From the IMG/VR virus record IMGVR_UViG_3300009376_000091, positions 1 through 23,470 of that record: DNA of 23,470 bases; one strand, 5' to 3'. The notes beneath the pieces were generated by a model. That model was not told the origin of the DNA, ran no database searches, and saw only the letters and a list, made by a program, of their open reading frames with translations. Position 1 is the stretch's first letter, and every line of letters begins with the position of its first letter. Both the position numbers and the translations under genes were made by a program. Positions 15,960 through 22,813 of this stretch are shown here, one piece after another. The DNA comes from a virus.

Positions 15960-16857
15960 ATGACCTGAATTTATCTTTTCTGTCGGCGTGGAAGTCTGGC
16001 TCCTCGCCGAGCATTGTTCTTTCTCTCGAAAACCTTATCTTTGCAGCACTTTGACGCTTGACAATAACAGGCGTATCTTGGTTGTCTTGGGCACCAATGA
16101 GGTATCCCAATACCTTAATCGTAATTCCTGCGGTAAAAGTCCTTTCATTGACGTCAATTCCGTCCGGCTTAAAATCTATATTGTAGGTGGGGTCCACAAA
16201 CGCTTCGTAAGAATTTCTTTCGTGGCTTATTTTAAAAACAGATGGATCCCCAGTCAAAGTATGAAAAGTGGAAAGCACTTCATTCATCTGTTGCTGGTAT
16301 TCTGTTATAACACTCACAGTGTAGGTGCATTCTATGAAAGTCGGCATCGGGATCATCAGTGTTTCGTAAACAATGTTCTTATTTTCCCCAGGAAAAGTCT
16401 GCCTGTTTGCATTCATGCCTCCGTCTGACTTCCTGATAGCATTCGCATTAGCAAAATTTGCAGTTTTATCCTGCTTTATGCGTCTGGCAATCGGGATCGA
16501 TGCTTTGCGCTTATAATAATCAAAATAAGGGGGTATATGAACTCCGTATTTTGCCTTGTTTGCTGGGTTTTGCATCACAGAGGTCTTTGCAATTGAAATT
16601 ATAGGGTAGTTTAATGTTCTGCCGTTTGGTCGCAATTCTTGGTCGTTTGTTGTTCTAAGGTTTTTCACTTGATGGGCTCTTTCGGGGATAGAAAATATAA
16701 TCGGAACCTTCTCGAAACCTTTATTGCTTGTGACGTAAATATTCAATTCATCATTTATGAAATTATACAAAGCATAATCAATTGTCTCAATCGTAGAAGA
16801 CTTTATGGTGTACGAAGCAGACAGTTGCGCCTGCTGTGGCTGAGTTCTAACTGGCAT
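15958..16857 (-). CDS. 15: Tail terminator / sheath-stabilising protein, gp15-like (299 aa)
   Basis: Probably caps the proximal end of tube and sheath where the tail meets the neck. Features are IETIDYALYNFINDELNIYV near the N-terminus, a central IPMPTFIECTYTVSVITEYQ followed by QQMNEVLSTFHTL, and a C-terminal beta segment RTFTAGITIKVLGYLIG. The strand-helix sequence ECTYTVSVITEYQQQMNE resembles T4 gp15 (272 aa), as does the position between gp14-like and sheath genes. I chose ATG 16857 (MPVRTQPQQ), which has AAGGGGA at good spacing; an in-frame ATG at 16887 would add 10 residues and overlap the previous gene more. The chosen start overlaps the gp14-like stop by 11 bases, so translation is probably coupled. 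Confidence 0.65.
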   Translation of the reverse strand: MPVRTQPQQAQLSASYTIKSSTIETIDYALYNFINDELNIYVTSNKGFEKVPIIFSIPERAHQVKNLRTTNDQELRPNGRTLNYPIISIAKTSVMQNPANKAKYGVHIPPYFDYYKRKASIPIARRIKQDKTANFANANAIRKSDGGMNANRQTFPGENKNIVYETLMIPMPTFIECTYTVSVITEYQQQMNEVLSTFHTLTGDPSVFKISHERNSYEAFVDPTYNIDFKPDGIDVNERTFTAGITIKVLGYLIGAQDNQDTPVIVKRQSAAKIRFSRERTMLGEEPDFHADRKDKFRS

Positions 16858-17359
16858 TAAACAGTCCCCTTCTTGCTTGCTTTCCAACCGCAGTTACCTC
16901 AACAGAAGTCTCTGTGGAAGTAAACGCACTATCTTGACCAAATATATAACGAGGCTCAAATACGTCAACAATTTCAAAATACATCTCATCGTACTGCATA
17001 AAATCCCCAAGGCGCACAAACAAATCTTGATCTTCTGCTAATCGGCGCTTGTGCATGTGAACATTTATATTATACAAATTGTCGAACCCAAACTTTTGCT
17101 GGACTCTTTCTGAGCCCACATACTCTACCAATGCATATACCCTAACCGGGGGCAAGAAAGTTTTATTAATTGCCTCTCCATAAAGGGGGTGGTAGTTTGT
17201 TCTTTCCATATCAATTGGATAGTACAAAACCTGTTGTCCAACAATCTTTTCAATGACCTCATCACTGATTTGTTTGACAAAGTTTCTTTCCGCCTGCCCA
17301 ACAAAAAGCGGCGGTGGTGGGGTGCTTGGCTGTGTCCACCTGTTTGATCGATCAGACAT
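16847..17359 (-). CDS. 14: Neck protein, gp14-like head closure (170 aa)
   Basis: Probable head-completion/neck subunit. After a Pro-rich N-terminus (TQPSTPPPPLF) comes a helix FVKQISDEVIEKIVGQQVLY and the strand YPIDME. The second half has NINVHMHKRRLAEDQDLFV, RLGDFMQYDEMYFEIVDVF and IFGQD, a beta-barrel pattern (GD followed by a YxEI strand and a GQ turn) typical of gp14-like closure proteins. T4 gp14 is 256 aa, so this is shorter. It begins 4 bases after the gp13-like stop and overlaps the gp15-like start by 11 bases. Assignment rests on the pattern and on the 13-14-15 order. Confidence 0.6.
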   Translation of the reverse strand: MSDRSNRWTQPSTPPPPLFVGQAERNFVKQISDEVIEKIVGQQVLYYPIDMERTNYHPLYGEAINKTFLPPVRVYALVEYVGSERVQQKFGFDNLYNINVHMHKRRLAEDQDLFVRLGDFMQYDEMYFEIVDVFEPRYIFGQDSAFTSTETSVEVTAVGKQARRGLFNAS

Positions 17360-17363
17360 CTAA

Positions 17364-18608
17364 CTAGCCCACATAAATGCCGTGAGGAATATTCTTAAAT
17401 ACATTGTTAATACTATCTTGCATTGCCGCATCTCCCTCGGCTAACTTACCATACACCAATTCATCTAATACAGTTTTAAGCTCATCACGCAATGCGTTTT
17501 GTTCTTCTTTTGCCTCCGAAATAAGGGCTGCTCCGTTCAAGGTTATGTCATTGCCCGGTATGGGGATTGATGCAAGTTTTGACCTTACTTGTCCTAAAGT
17601 TTCTTTACATAGGGATAGTGCAAACCTTCTAATCCACTGTTTCCCAATGCTATTAATATTTTCATAAGGAATATTCGGAAACGGCAAGGCGTTCATATTA
17701 TTCACACCATCGGCACCATAAGTCCTGTCAGCCTCTTCTTCATAAGCGTCCTCGGCAACCCTAAACTTAACCCAAAAACTGCTCGGATTTAAGCCGTCAG
17801 GCGTTGGGAATATCCTAAGCCTATTATTGTTAATCTCAAATGAATAATGAGAGGCTCTCACTTTCATATCTTGTTCATATGCATATGCTTGAAGAACATT
17901 TTGCCATGCTGGGACAACTTGGAAGTTTGCATCATCAGCATACATTCCATATGTTGACAGGTTTCCGACAGTACCAACAGATGTTCCACCAAAAAACCTC
18001 CAGGCTGCCCTCGGGGTTTTATAATAAACTTCGTGAATCGTTACTGACCCAGAACCAACTTTGTTATAAAAGGGTTGACTTGAGGTGAGAGATGCGCTAT
18101 AAATAATAGCCTGCAAATCATAATCCTGAACATCTCTTGAGGCAGAAAAGGAAGCTGAATACAATGCTTGACTTGCTCCCACGCCTGCGTGCAGACTTGC
18201 CCCTCTGCCAATGTGAGTAGCATACCCCAACTGGAACCTGGGGAATTTTAGGTTGGCGTTTGTACTAAACGACCCTGTGAATTCACCATCTTGGTCGAAA
18301 GTTCCTGTGGTGTTACCCATCAAGTCTGATAATACATTTTTTGCCTGATGTGTGTTTATAAGATACGAATATTCTAGGCAGGCTTCTTCGTAAGCGTTGT
18401 AAACATTGTCTGTTGTAATTTCTAAGTCAAGGATGTTACCGCCTAGTTTATTATAAACATATGCAACTTGATCTACAGCACCACTAACAAAGTGTGCGCT
18501 GCCACTATAAATACCGTAAGCTAAAGCACTTGCGACCTGCGTAGCACTCCCTGTCGAAGTCAATATTAGGGCACTCGTTTGGCTCTTAGGCGACAAATTA
18601 ACGGGCAT
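17364..18608 (-). CDS. 13: Neck/head-tail adaptor protein, gp13-like (414 aa)
   Basis: Probable adaptor between portal and tail. An N-terminal helix reads VYNAYEEACLEYSYLINTHQ (about 68-87). The C-terminal half has SFEINNNRLRIFPTPDG and WVKFRV, then the region most like gp13: IGKQWIRRFALSLCKETLGQ, SIPIPGNDITLNGAALI and a helix EEQNALRDELKTVLDEL. T4 gp13 is 309 aa; the extra length is a Ser/Ala/Gly-rich region around 100-190. Start ATG 18608 has an AAGAGGA site and follows a promoter-like element after the capsid terminator, so this gene opens the neck unit with gp14- and gp15-like genes. Confidence 0.7.
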   Translation of the reverse strand: MPVNLSPKSQTSALILTSTGSATQVASALAYGIYSGSAHFVSGAVDQVAYVYNKLGGNILDLEITTDNVYNAYEEACLEYSYLINTHQAKNVLSDLMGNTTGTFDQDGEFTGSFSTNANLKFPRFQLGYATHIGRGASLHAGVGASQALYSASFSASRDVQDYDLQAIIYSASLTSSQPFYNKVGSGSVTIHEVYYKTPRAAWRFFGGTSVGTVGNLSTYGMYADDANFQVVPAWQNVLQAYAYEQDMKVRASHYSFEINNNRLRIFPTPDGLNPSSFWVKFRVAEDAYEEEADRTYGADGVNNMNALPFPNIPYENINSIGKQWIRRFALSLCKETLGQVRSKLASIPIPGNDITLNGAALISEAKEEQNALRDELKTVLDELVYGKLAEGDAAMQDSINNVFKNIPHGIYVG

Positions 18609-18632
18609 TAAAAAATCCTCTTAATTTAAATG

Positions 18633-18658
18633 AAGACACTTGGTCTTAATAAATAGTT
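18633..18658 (-). promoter_or_regulatory. Late promoter-like element (best copy) and leader stem before the neck genes
   Basis: The element (18645-18658) reads AACTATTTATTAAG on the minus strand and serves here as the consensus. A perfect 5-base-pair stem AAGAC/GTCTT with a 5-base loop (18633-18647) starts within its last three bases. It lies between the capsid terminator and the gp13-like gene, 37 bases before the start, exactly where a new transcript is needed. Confidence 0.6.
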
Positions 18659-18680
18659 TTGTCCAATGTAGTTAGCATAT

Positions 18681-18713
18681 AAAAACAGAAAACCCCGCCA
18701 CAAGGACGAGGTT
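18681..18713 (-). terminator. Rho-independent terminator after the major capsid gene
   Basis: On the minus strand AACCTCG pairs with CGGGGTT (7 pairs including one G-T) around a 9-base loop, followed by TTCTGTTTTT. The stem begins 36 bases after the capsid stop. It separates the head genes from the neck genes and fits the need for very high capsid expression without read-through. Confidence 0.75.
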
Positions 18714-18748
18714 AACTGCGCTGTTATTCAGTCTTTAGTTAATTTACA

Positions 18749-20524
18749 TTAACCGTTAAGATCATAGACAACAACAAGCCCGTACATATCAGGACGCACC
18801 ATCTTCTTGGCATAGCGAGTCATGACACCCTTGCGGGGCACGAAATCTTCTGTACCAAAAATGGTCGGCGTGACTTGCAGCGGAACATACGGAGCGTACA
18901 CATAGCCGCTTTCAAGGAAGCTACTTCCCTTACGTCCGACCAGAACCACGTTCCGGATGAAGTAAGGATCAACATAGATATCCATCTTGCGACTCAAGCT
19001 ACCAACGTTGACAGCGCCCCAAGAGCCCTTGTCTTCGTCAGCCTTGACGCTCGCCTTGAATCCACTGGTGAACTCAAGGAGGGAAGCCACTTCAGGAGAG
19101 CAAACCAAGAAGTTTGCGCCGCCACGAAGCGTCTTGCGGTGCATACGAGCACTGAGATCATTAATGGTCTCAAGAAGAGTCTCGTACCACTCGCTCACCG
19201 TACCTGTGAAGGTCGGAGCCAAGCTGTTGGTAAGGTCGCTACCGTCATTGCGGCTAAGGAACTTACCAGGGCGACGGCTCCAGTAAAGCGTGTCAGCGGA
19301 TGCACCAGCGACCAGATCCGAAAGGATCTCTTGATCGATTTCAAGAGCGATCTGCTCGGAAAGAATGCTTGTCAACTCAACTTCAGCGTCGAGGTTGTGA
19401 TAAGCGTTCAAGTCCTGAGCAAGCTCGGGGCTCCATTTAGCCTTGAGCTTCTTGGTGACCGCTGTGACAGCGGTGCTGTCCACCTTGATGTCGATCTCTG
19501 GGATCTGCTGATTAGCTTCAAGTCCCCAGCTTTGGTTGCTGTTACTACCTGCAAGAGCGCCGAAAGGATCGCCTGCGGCGACAAATTCGTCAGTCTTCGG
19601 GAAGTACACAATACCACCGACGGAGGCACCGCCAGCAGTAAATCCACCCATGGACTCAGAAAGCTGAACCGATGAAAGCGAAGCGTTGCGGCTAACGCCC
19701 ACAACAAGAATTCTGTCGGTTCTTGTTCCCGAGAATTGGGTCAAGCGGCGGGCGTGGTATCCGCCACCGTTAGTATCTGCAACAGCCTTGACACCAAGGT
19801 TACCAGCACCATTGGTACCCGAAACCACGAGAGCAGCAAGGTTGTCAGTGTTCACACCATCGCTGTTAGCAATGTCGAACTCACCAATAACGAACGTCGA
19901 AGTACCCGAGATCAGATCTGGGTCACGACGAAGGGTCTTAACATCAGCCGAAGATTCGTTCGCACCGAACGTACCCGAAGCAATGATGGTAATACCCGTG
20001 ATCGAACCTGTGGGGCTCGAAAATCCGTTACCAAGGTCGTAGAAGCTCTTCTGACCAGCAGCGTCAGCCAAATTGGCACCGCTCATGATCTGACGACCGA
20101 CTCGTCCTTGACCGTAAATGGATTCGTCGCCAGTAGCACCGAGGCGGTGGACACTACCACTTTGGTCAGCGTCGCCTGTGGCGCTATCGGGACTGTACAC
20201 GAAGTCCATAAAGAAAATGAGTCCACTGGGTAGACTCATGGGTTGGACCGAAACAAGGTCCTGAGCCAACAATCCACCGAAAACACGGCGAACGATTGGG
20301 AAAGCAACTGAGGCAAAGCCTTCAACATCTCCTGCTTGCATCGTGGTTTGCTCCTTGAGCAATTGAGCAGCCTGGTTTTCCAAGAGGCGAGCCATGTAAC
20401 CACGGCTGTGGTCACTAAGTCCCTCAAGAAGACCAGTCTTCTCCCACTTGGAGAGTAGAGCTTCACCTTCATTGGCAAGAGAGCGTTGTCTGATGCCTTC
20501 TGTTAGTGTGTCAATCATAGACAT
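18749..20524 (-). CDS. 23: Major capsid protein, gp23-like (591 aa)
   Basis: Main head subunit (HK97 fold). The N-terminus carries ALLSKWEKTGLLEGL (22-36), similar to the T4 gp23 N-terminus, and IVRRVFGGLLAQDLVSVQPM (77-96), the conserved start of the mature domain, followed by SLPSGLIFFMDFVY (97-110). The C-terminus has PRKGVMTRYAKKMVRPDMYG, a typical gp23-like ending. It is 70 residues longer than T4 gp23 (521 aa), with extra Gly/Ser/Thr-rich segments around 120-330. LLE34-G35 and LTE9-G10 fit the T4 prohead protease pattern (Leu/Ile-x-Glu before Gly/Ala), but where cleavage occurs is not shown. Start ATG 20524 has AAGGAGA. It follows the scaffold gene by 17 bases and is closed by a terminator. 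Confidence 0.92.
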   Translation of the reverse strand: MSMIDTLTEGIRQRSLANEGEALLSKWEKTGLLEGLSDHSRGYMARLLENQAAQLLKEQTTMQAGDVEGFASVAFPIVRRVFGGLLAQDLVSVQPMSLPSGLIFFMDFVYSPDSATGDADQSGSVHRLGATGDESIYGQGRVGRQIMSGANLADAAGQKSFYDLGNGFSSPTGSITGITIIASGTFGANESSADVKTLRRDPDLISGTSTFVIGEFDIANSDGVNTDNLAALVVSGTNGAGNLGVKAVADTNGGGYHARRLTQFSGTRTDRILVVGVSRNASLSSVQLSESMGGFTAGGASVGGIVYFPKTDEFVAAGDPFGALAGSNSNQSWGLEANQQIPEIDIKVDSTAVTAVTKKLKAKWSPELAQDLNAYHNLDAEVELTSILSEQIALEIDQEILSDLVAGASADTLYWSRRPGKFLSRNDGSDLTNSLAPTFTGTVSEWYETLLETINDLSARMHRKTLRGGANFLVCSPEVASLLEFTSGFKASVKADEDKGSWGAVNVGSLSRKMDIYVDPYFIRNVVLVGRKGSSFLESGYVYAPYVPLQVTPTIFGTEDFVPRKGVMTRYAKKMVRPDMYGLVVVYDLNG

Positions 20525-20541
20525 AATAAAAAAATCTCCTT

Positions 20542-21546
20542 TTATTTTTTATTGTTTATACCTGCGAGCGTAGCCCAGCGATTTACTACCGGATTACCGT
20601 CGGTGTTTTCTTCCGTGCGGCGTCCACTAAGAATAACTGAAGATCTTCTTGATACTGCTTCAGACAACGATTGTGTGGATTTCTTTCCAGAATTACCCGC
20701 CATTGTCTTTTGAAGGGTCTCAAAGACCATCTTCGCTTCTTCCACCGACCGTGCGCCACCGACCAACTCAGCAATTTTAGTTTTTTGCTGCTCATTCAAG
20801 GAGGTGTCTTGTAGAACACGATTCGCATATAGTAACCTAGCATTTGATAGGTTAACTTCTTCTAATCTATCTTTAACCTTAATGATAAGGCTCTTTAATT
20901 CTTTGTTTTGTTTCGTCAGTTGCTCATTCTTCATCTGAAGGCGGGCTGTTTCTCTGCTTGCATCTTCTATGTCTTTTTTATCCATTCCGTCATCGGCGAC
21001 AGATGCTACAAAAACTTCTTCTTCAGCCTCTTCTTCCTTTTCAGCCTCAACAGCCTCTTCGGCAACTTTTATATCTTGCTCGTCTACGTCAACAACAAGC
21101 ATTTCTTTAAACATATCCATCAACTCATTTTCGTTGATTTCGATTTCATCATCTCTATTTGCTGCGGCGATGGGCTCTTCTAAGTCAATACCCACCTCGG
21201 CAGCTAGATCATCCCGCCCAAGCTCAAATTCTTCTTCGCCTGCGTCAGCGTCGTCTTCGGCAGCAGCAATAATCTGATCAAGATCCACAACGACTATTTC
21301 TTCTTCTGCTTGGTCAGGGTCGTGGGACATAGGGACGTCAGCCATGATCGGACTTTCCTCTTCCTCTTCTCCTGCCAGGGGGTCTAGACCCATTTCCTCT
21401 TCGCCTGGATCCTGTTCCAAAAGCTGCTGAATCGCTTGTTTTACTTCGGGGGCATATTTTTCAACCACCGCTTTTTCAGCACTCTTGATAGCTGCTTCTC
21501 GAAGTGCTTGGGCGTCAACGATTGCCTGATCCAGCATATTTGACAT
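20542..21546 (-). CDS. 22: Prohead core scaffold protein, gp22-like (334 aa)
   Basis: Internal scaffold for head assembly. It has a helical N-terminus (1-45), a very acidic low-complexity middle (about 48-190, many Glu/Asp runs), a coiled coil (about 196-235) and then NARLLYANRVLQDTSL with NEQQKTKIAELVGG (235-264). That last part aligns well by eye with the T4 gp22 segment around YVQREVALSESVKDLTESQK. The C-terminus ends NRWATLAGI, a short conserved-looking tail. Its position directly before the gp23-like gene is the T4 order 22-23. It starts at ATG 21546 behind AAGGGGG, downstream of a promoter-like element. Confidence 0.82.
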   Translation of the reverse strand: MSNMLDQAIVDAQALREAAIKSAEKAVVEKYAPEVKQAIQQLLEQDPGEEEMGLDPLAGEEEEESPIMADVPMSHDPDQAEEEIVVVDLDQIIAAAEDDADAGEEEFELGRDDLAAEVGIDLEEPIAAANRDDEIEINENELMDMFKEMLVVDVDEQDIKVAEEAVEAEKEEEAEEEVFVASVADDGMDKKDIEDASRETARLQMKNEQLTKQNKELKSLIIKVKDRLEEVNLSNARLLYANRVLQDTSLNEQQKTKIAELVGGARSVEEAKMVFETLQKTMAGNSGKKSTQSLSEAVSRRSSVILSGRRTEENTDGNPVVNRWATLAGINNKK

Positions 21547-21577
21547 TAAAGTTCCCCCTTTAAAAATGAAAATACAT

Positions 21578-21591
21578 CAAAATATATAGTT
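21578..21591 (-). promoter_or_regulatory. Late promoter-like element before the scaffold and capsid genes
   Basis: The minus strand reads AACTATATATTTTG, matching the consensus in its first half (AACTAT.TATT) but not the final AAG. It lies 32 bases before the scaffold start. No strong stem follows. It would drive the scaffold-capsid pair up to the terminator at 18681-18713. Confidence 0.4.
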
Positions 21592-21630
21592 ATTTGTGTG
21601 TTCAATCGACCAAGTGTTTCTCAAGTAAAG

Positions 21631-22065
21631 TTAATCAGATATTCCTGAGCCAGTAACGGTTGTCATTTCACCCGATGAAATATTTGTCAACTCAGCATAA
21701 ATGTCGTATTGAGTTGTCCCGCCGCCTGGTTGTGAAATATATAAATCTTTCATTCTGCCATTTAGGACAATTGAGTTGCTTCCAGAGGAGGCATGACCTG
21801 CGGCTAACCCTGCTGCACCTGATACGGTTATATAGTGATGAGTTGTTGCAGGAGTGTTCATTGCACCAGTTGGCACAAAGTGAACTCTCAGTGCGTGCGC
21901 TCCATGATTAACAACTGTAACGGACTTAGCAAGAGGGTCAAAAGTGTGTCTATCTTCGTTACTTGCCGCTAGCGCCTCTGACCCAGAAAGGTAGGGTAGT
22001 CCCGCCACCTGATATGAACCCACATTTAAAACACCCGGAGTGCCATATGAATAGTTTCTTCCCAT
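21631..22065 (-). CDS. Small beta-rich virion protein, possible head decoration (144 aa)
   Basis: Starts MGRNYSYGTPGVLNVGSYQV and continues with alternating short strands (SVTVVNHGAHALRVHFVP, HHYITVSG, SNSIVLNGRMKDLYIS, QYDIYAELTNIS) and Gly/Ser/Thr-rich loops, which fits a beta-sandwich surface protein. No signal peptide or catalytic motif is visible. Its ATG overlaps the stop of the bS21-like gene (TAATG) with a GGGAGAAG site, so translation is coupled. It precedes the scaffold gene, so a head decoration or accessory capsid role is reasonable but inferred from position. I do not recognise a named family. Confidence 0.6.
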   Translation of the reverse strand: MGRNYSYGTPGVLNVGSYQVAGLPYLSGSEALAASNEDRHTFDPLAKSVTVVNHGAHALRVHFVPTGAMNTPATTHHYITVSGAAGLAAGHASSGSNSIVLNGRMKDLYISQPGGGTTQYDIYAELTNISSGEMTTVTGSGISD

Positions 22066-22370
22066 TATTTTCTTCTCCCACTTTTAGGGTTCGACCTTTT
22101 TTTATTAGTCGGAGTAAATAGTTCTAGTCTTTTCTTATTTACCTTATCAATCAATCTTTGTCTGGTGGCTTTTCTGATTCCTTTAAGCACAGAAGGCTTC
22201 TTATAATATGTTCTGTCTTTGAACTCATCAATAATTCCATCTCTCTTTACCTTCTTTATAAATTTCCTCACCATCTTTTCTGCGTCACCTCGGCACTCAT
22301 CAGCCTCAACTACAATACAGCCTCTAATGCGTGGTTTTCTACTACGTTTGAATGATTTGTTTCTTTTCAT
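22065..22370 (-). CDS. rpsU: Phage-encoded ribosomal protein bS21-like (101 aa)
   Basis: Residues 19-83 read like bacterial small-subunit protein bS21: IVVEADECRGDAEKMVRKF, then IKKVKRDGIIDEFKDRTYYK and KPSVLKGIRKATRQRLIDK. This matches E. coli bS21 at [20 protein letters not shown], the REFYEKP turn and the following Arg/Lys-rich helix. Basic extensions of 18 residues flank the domain at each end; E. coli bS21 is 71 aa. bS21 sits by the anti-Shine-Dalgarno sequence of 16S rRNA and helps start translation. Phage bS21 genes are known from aquatic phages and are thought to be exchanged into host ribosomes. I chose ATG 22370, 5 bases after the previous stop; an ATG at 22409 would add 13 residues and overlap that gene. 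Co-expression with head genes implies late synthesis. Confidence 0.75.
   Translation of the reverse strand: MKRNKSFKRSRKPRIRGCIVVEADECRGDAEKMVRKFIKKVKRDGIIDEFKDRTYYKKPSVLKGIRKATRQRLIDKVNKKRLELFTPTNKKRSNPKSGRRK
22110..22123 (-). promoter_or_regulatory. Late promoter-like element inside the end of the bS21-like gene
   Basis: The minus strand reads AACTATTTACTCCG, with a perfect AACTATTTA core. It lies 45 bases before the start at 22065, within coding sequence, so coding constraint could explain part of the match. A 4-base-pair stem CGAC/GTCG (22092-22111) overlaps its end. Confidence 0.35.
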
Positions 22371-22375
22371 TTCTT

Positions 22376-22762
22376 TCACTTTCTTATTCCGGAAGCAACT
22401 GCTCCCCATTTGCCCATTCCAGGCAGGTTACTAATATCTACTCCAGGGTCACCTCCGGCAACTCCCGCTAAAGGACCCTTGCTATCGCCAGGTATCGGGG
22501 TCGTTCCTTCAAAAAGCTCAGGGTTAGAAAACTTCTGTTTTACATGGTCATATCCATTGTTCCCAATGGCTGACAAAACTTGCTTTTTGGCTTCCGACAC
22601 ATTTTGCCGTTGTGGCTTGGGCGGTGGTGTGGATTCTTGGACCAAGGATGCACCCTGTAATCCCTGGGCTACTTCCGAGATGATGCCCGAGAGGACGCCT
22701 TCCTCAAAGATCACTTCTTTGACGCATTCTTTAATAATATTTTTAAGTTCCGATTTTTTCAT
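22376..22762 (-). CDS. Small prohead-type protein with possible protease site (128 aa)
   Basis: Starts MKKSELKNIIKECVKEVIFE, a Lys-rich amphipathic helix common at the start of small T4-superfamily virion proteins. A Pro-rich linker (about 44-52) follows, and the C-terminal half is Gly/Pro-rich (DPGVDISNLPGMGKWG). PELFEGTT contains LFE85-G86, which fits the T4 prohead protease pattern, so it may be a core protein trimmed during head maturation like gp67/gp68. I chose ATG 22762; a GTG at 22786 would add 8 residues but has no ribosome binding site and falls in the hairpin beside the promoter-like element. The ribosome binding site at the ATG is weak (AAGAAAG). It opens the transcript that includes the bS21-like gene. 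Confidence 0.6.
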   Translation of the reverse strand: MKKSELKNIIKECVKEVIFEEGVLSGIISEVAQGLQGASLVQESTPPPKPQRQNVSEAKKQVLSAIGNNGYDHVKQKFSNPELFEGTTPIPGDSKGPLAGVAGGDPGVDISNLPGMGKWGAVASGIRK

Positions 22763-22774
22763 AGATTTCTTTCT

Positions 22775-22804
22775 TGCGTTTTCCACGCACTTAGTATATA
22801 GTAC
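22775..22804 (-). promoter_or_regulatory. Late promoter-like element and leader hairpin before the small prohead-type gene
   Basis: The element is at 22790-22804 (minus strand GTACTATATACTAAG), keeping ACTAT.TA.TAAG. A perfect 5-base-pair hairpin TGCGT GGAAA ACGCA (22775-22789) begins at the next base. The element lies 28 bases before the start at 22762 and in the 51-base gap after the fibre-like gene. Confidence 0.5.
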
Positions 22805-22813
22805 ACTCCCGTG

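Noticed and set aside
18875-19675. Open frame on the plus strand (266 codons) opposite the capsid gene
   Set aside because: It is a by-product of biased codon use in the highly expressed capsid gene; the product has no recognisable motif and would be antisense to an essential gene.
22370-22409. Longer N-terminus for the bS21-like protein starting at ATG 22409
   Set aside because: It would overlap the previous gene by 34 bases and adds residues with no similarity to bS21; the ATG 5 bases after the previous stop fits the local pattern better.
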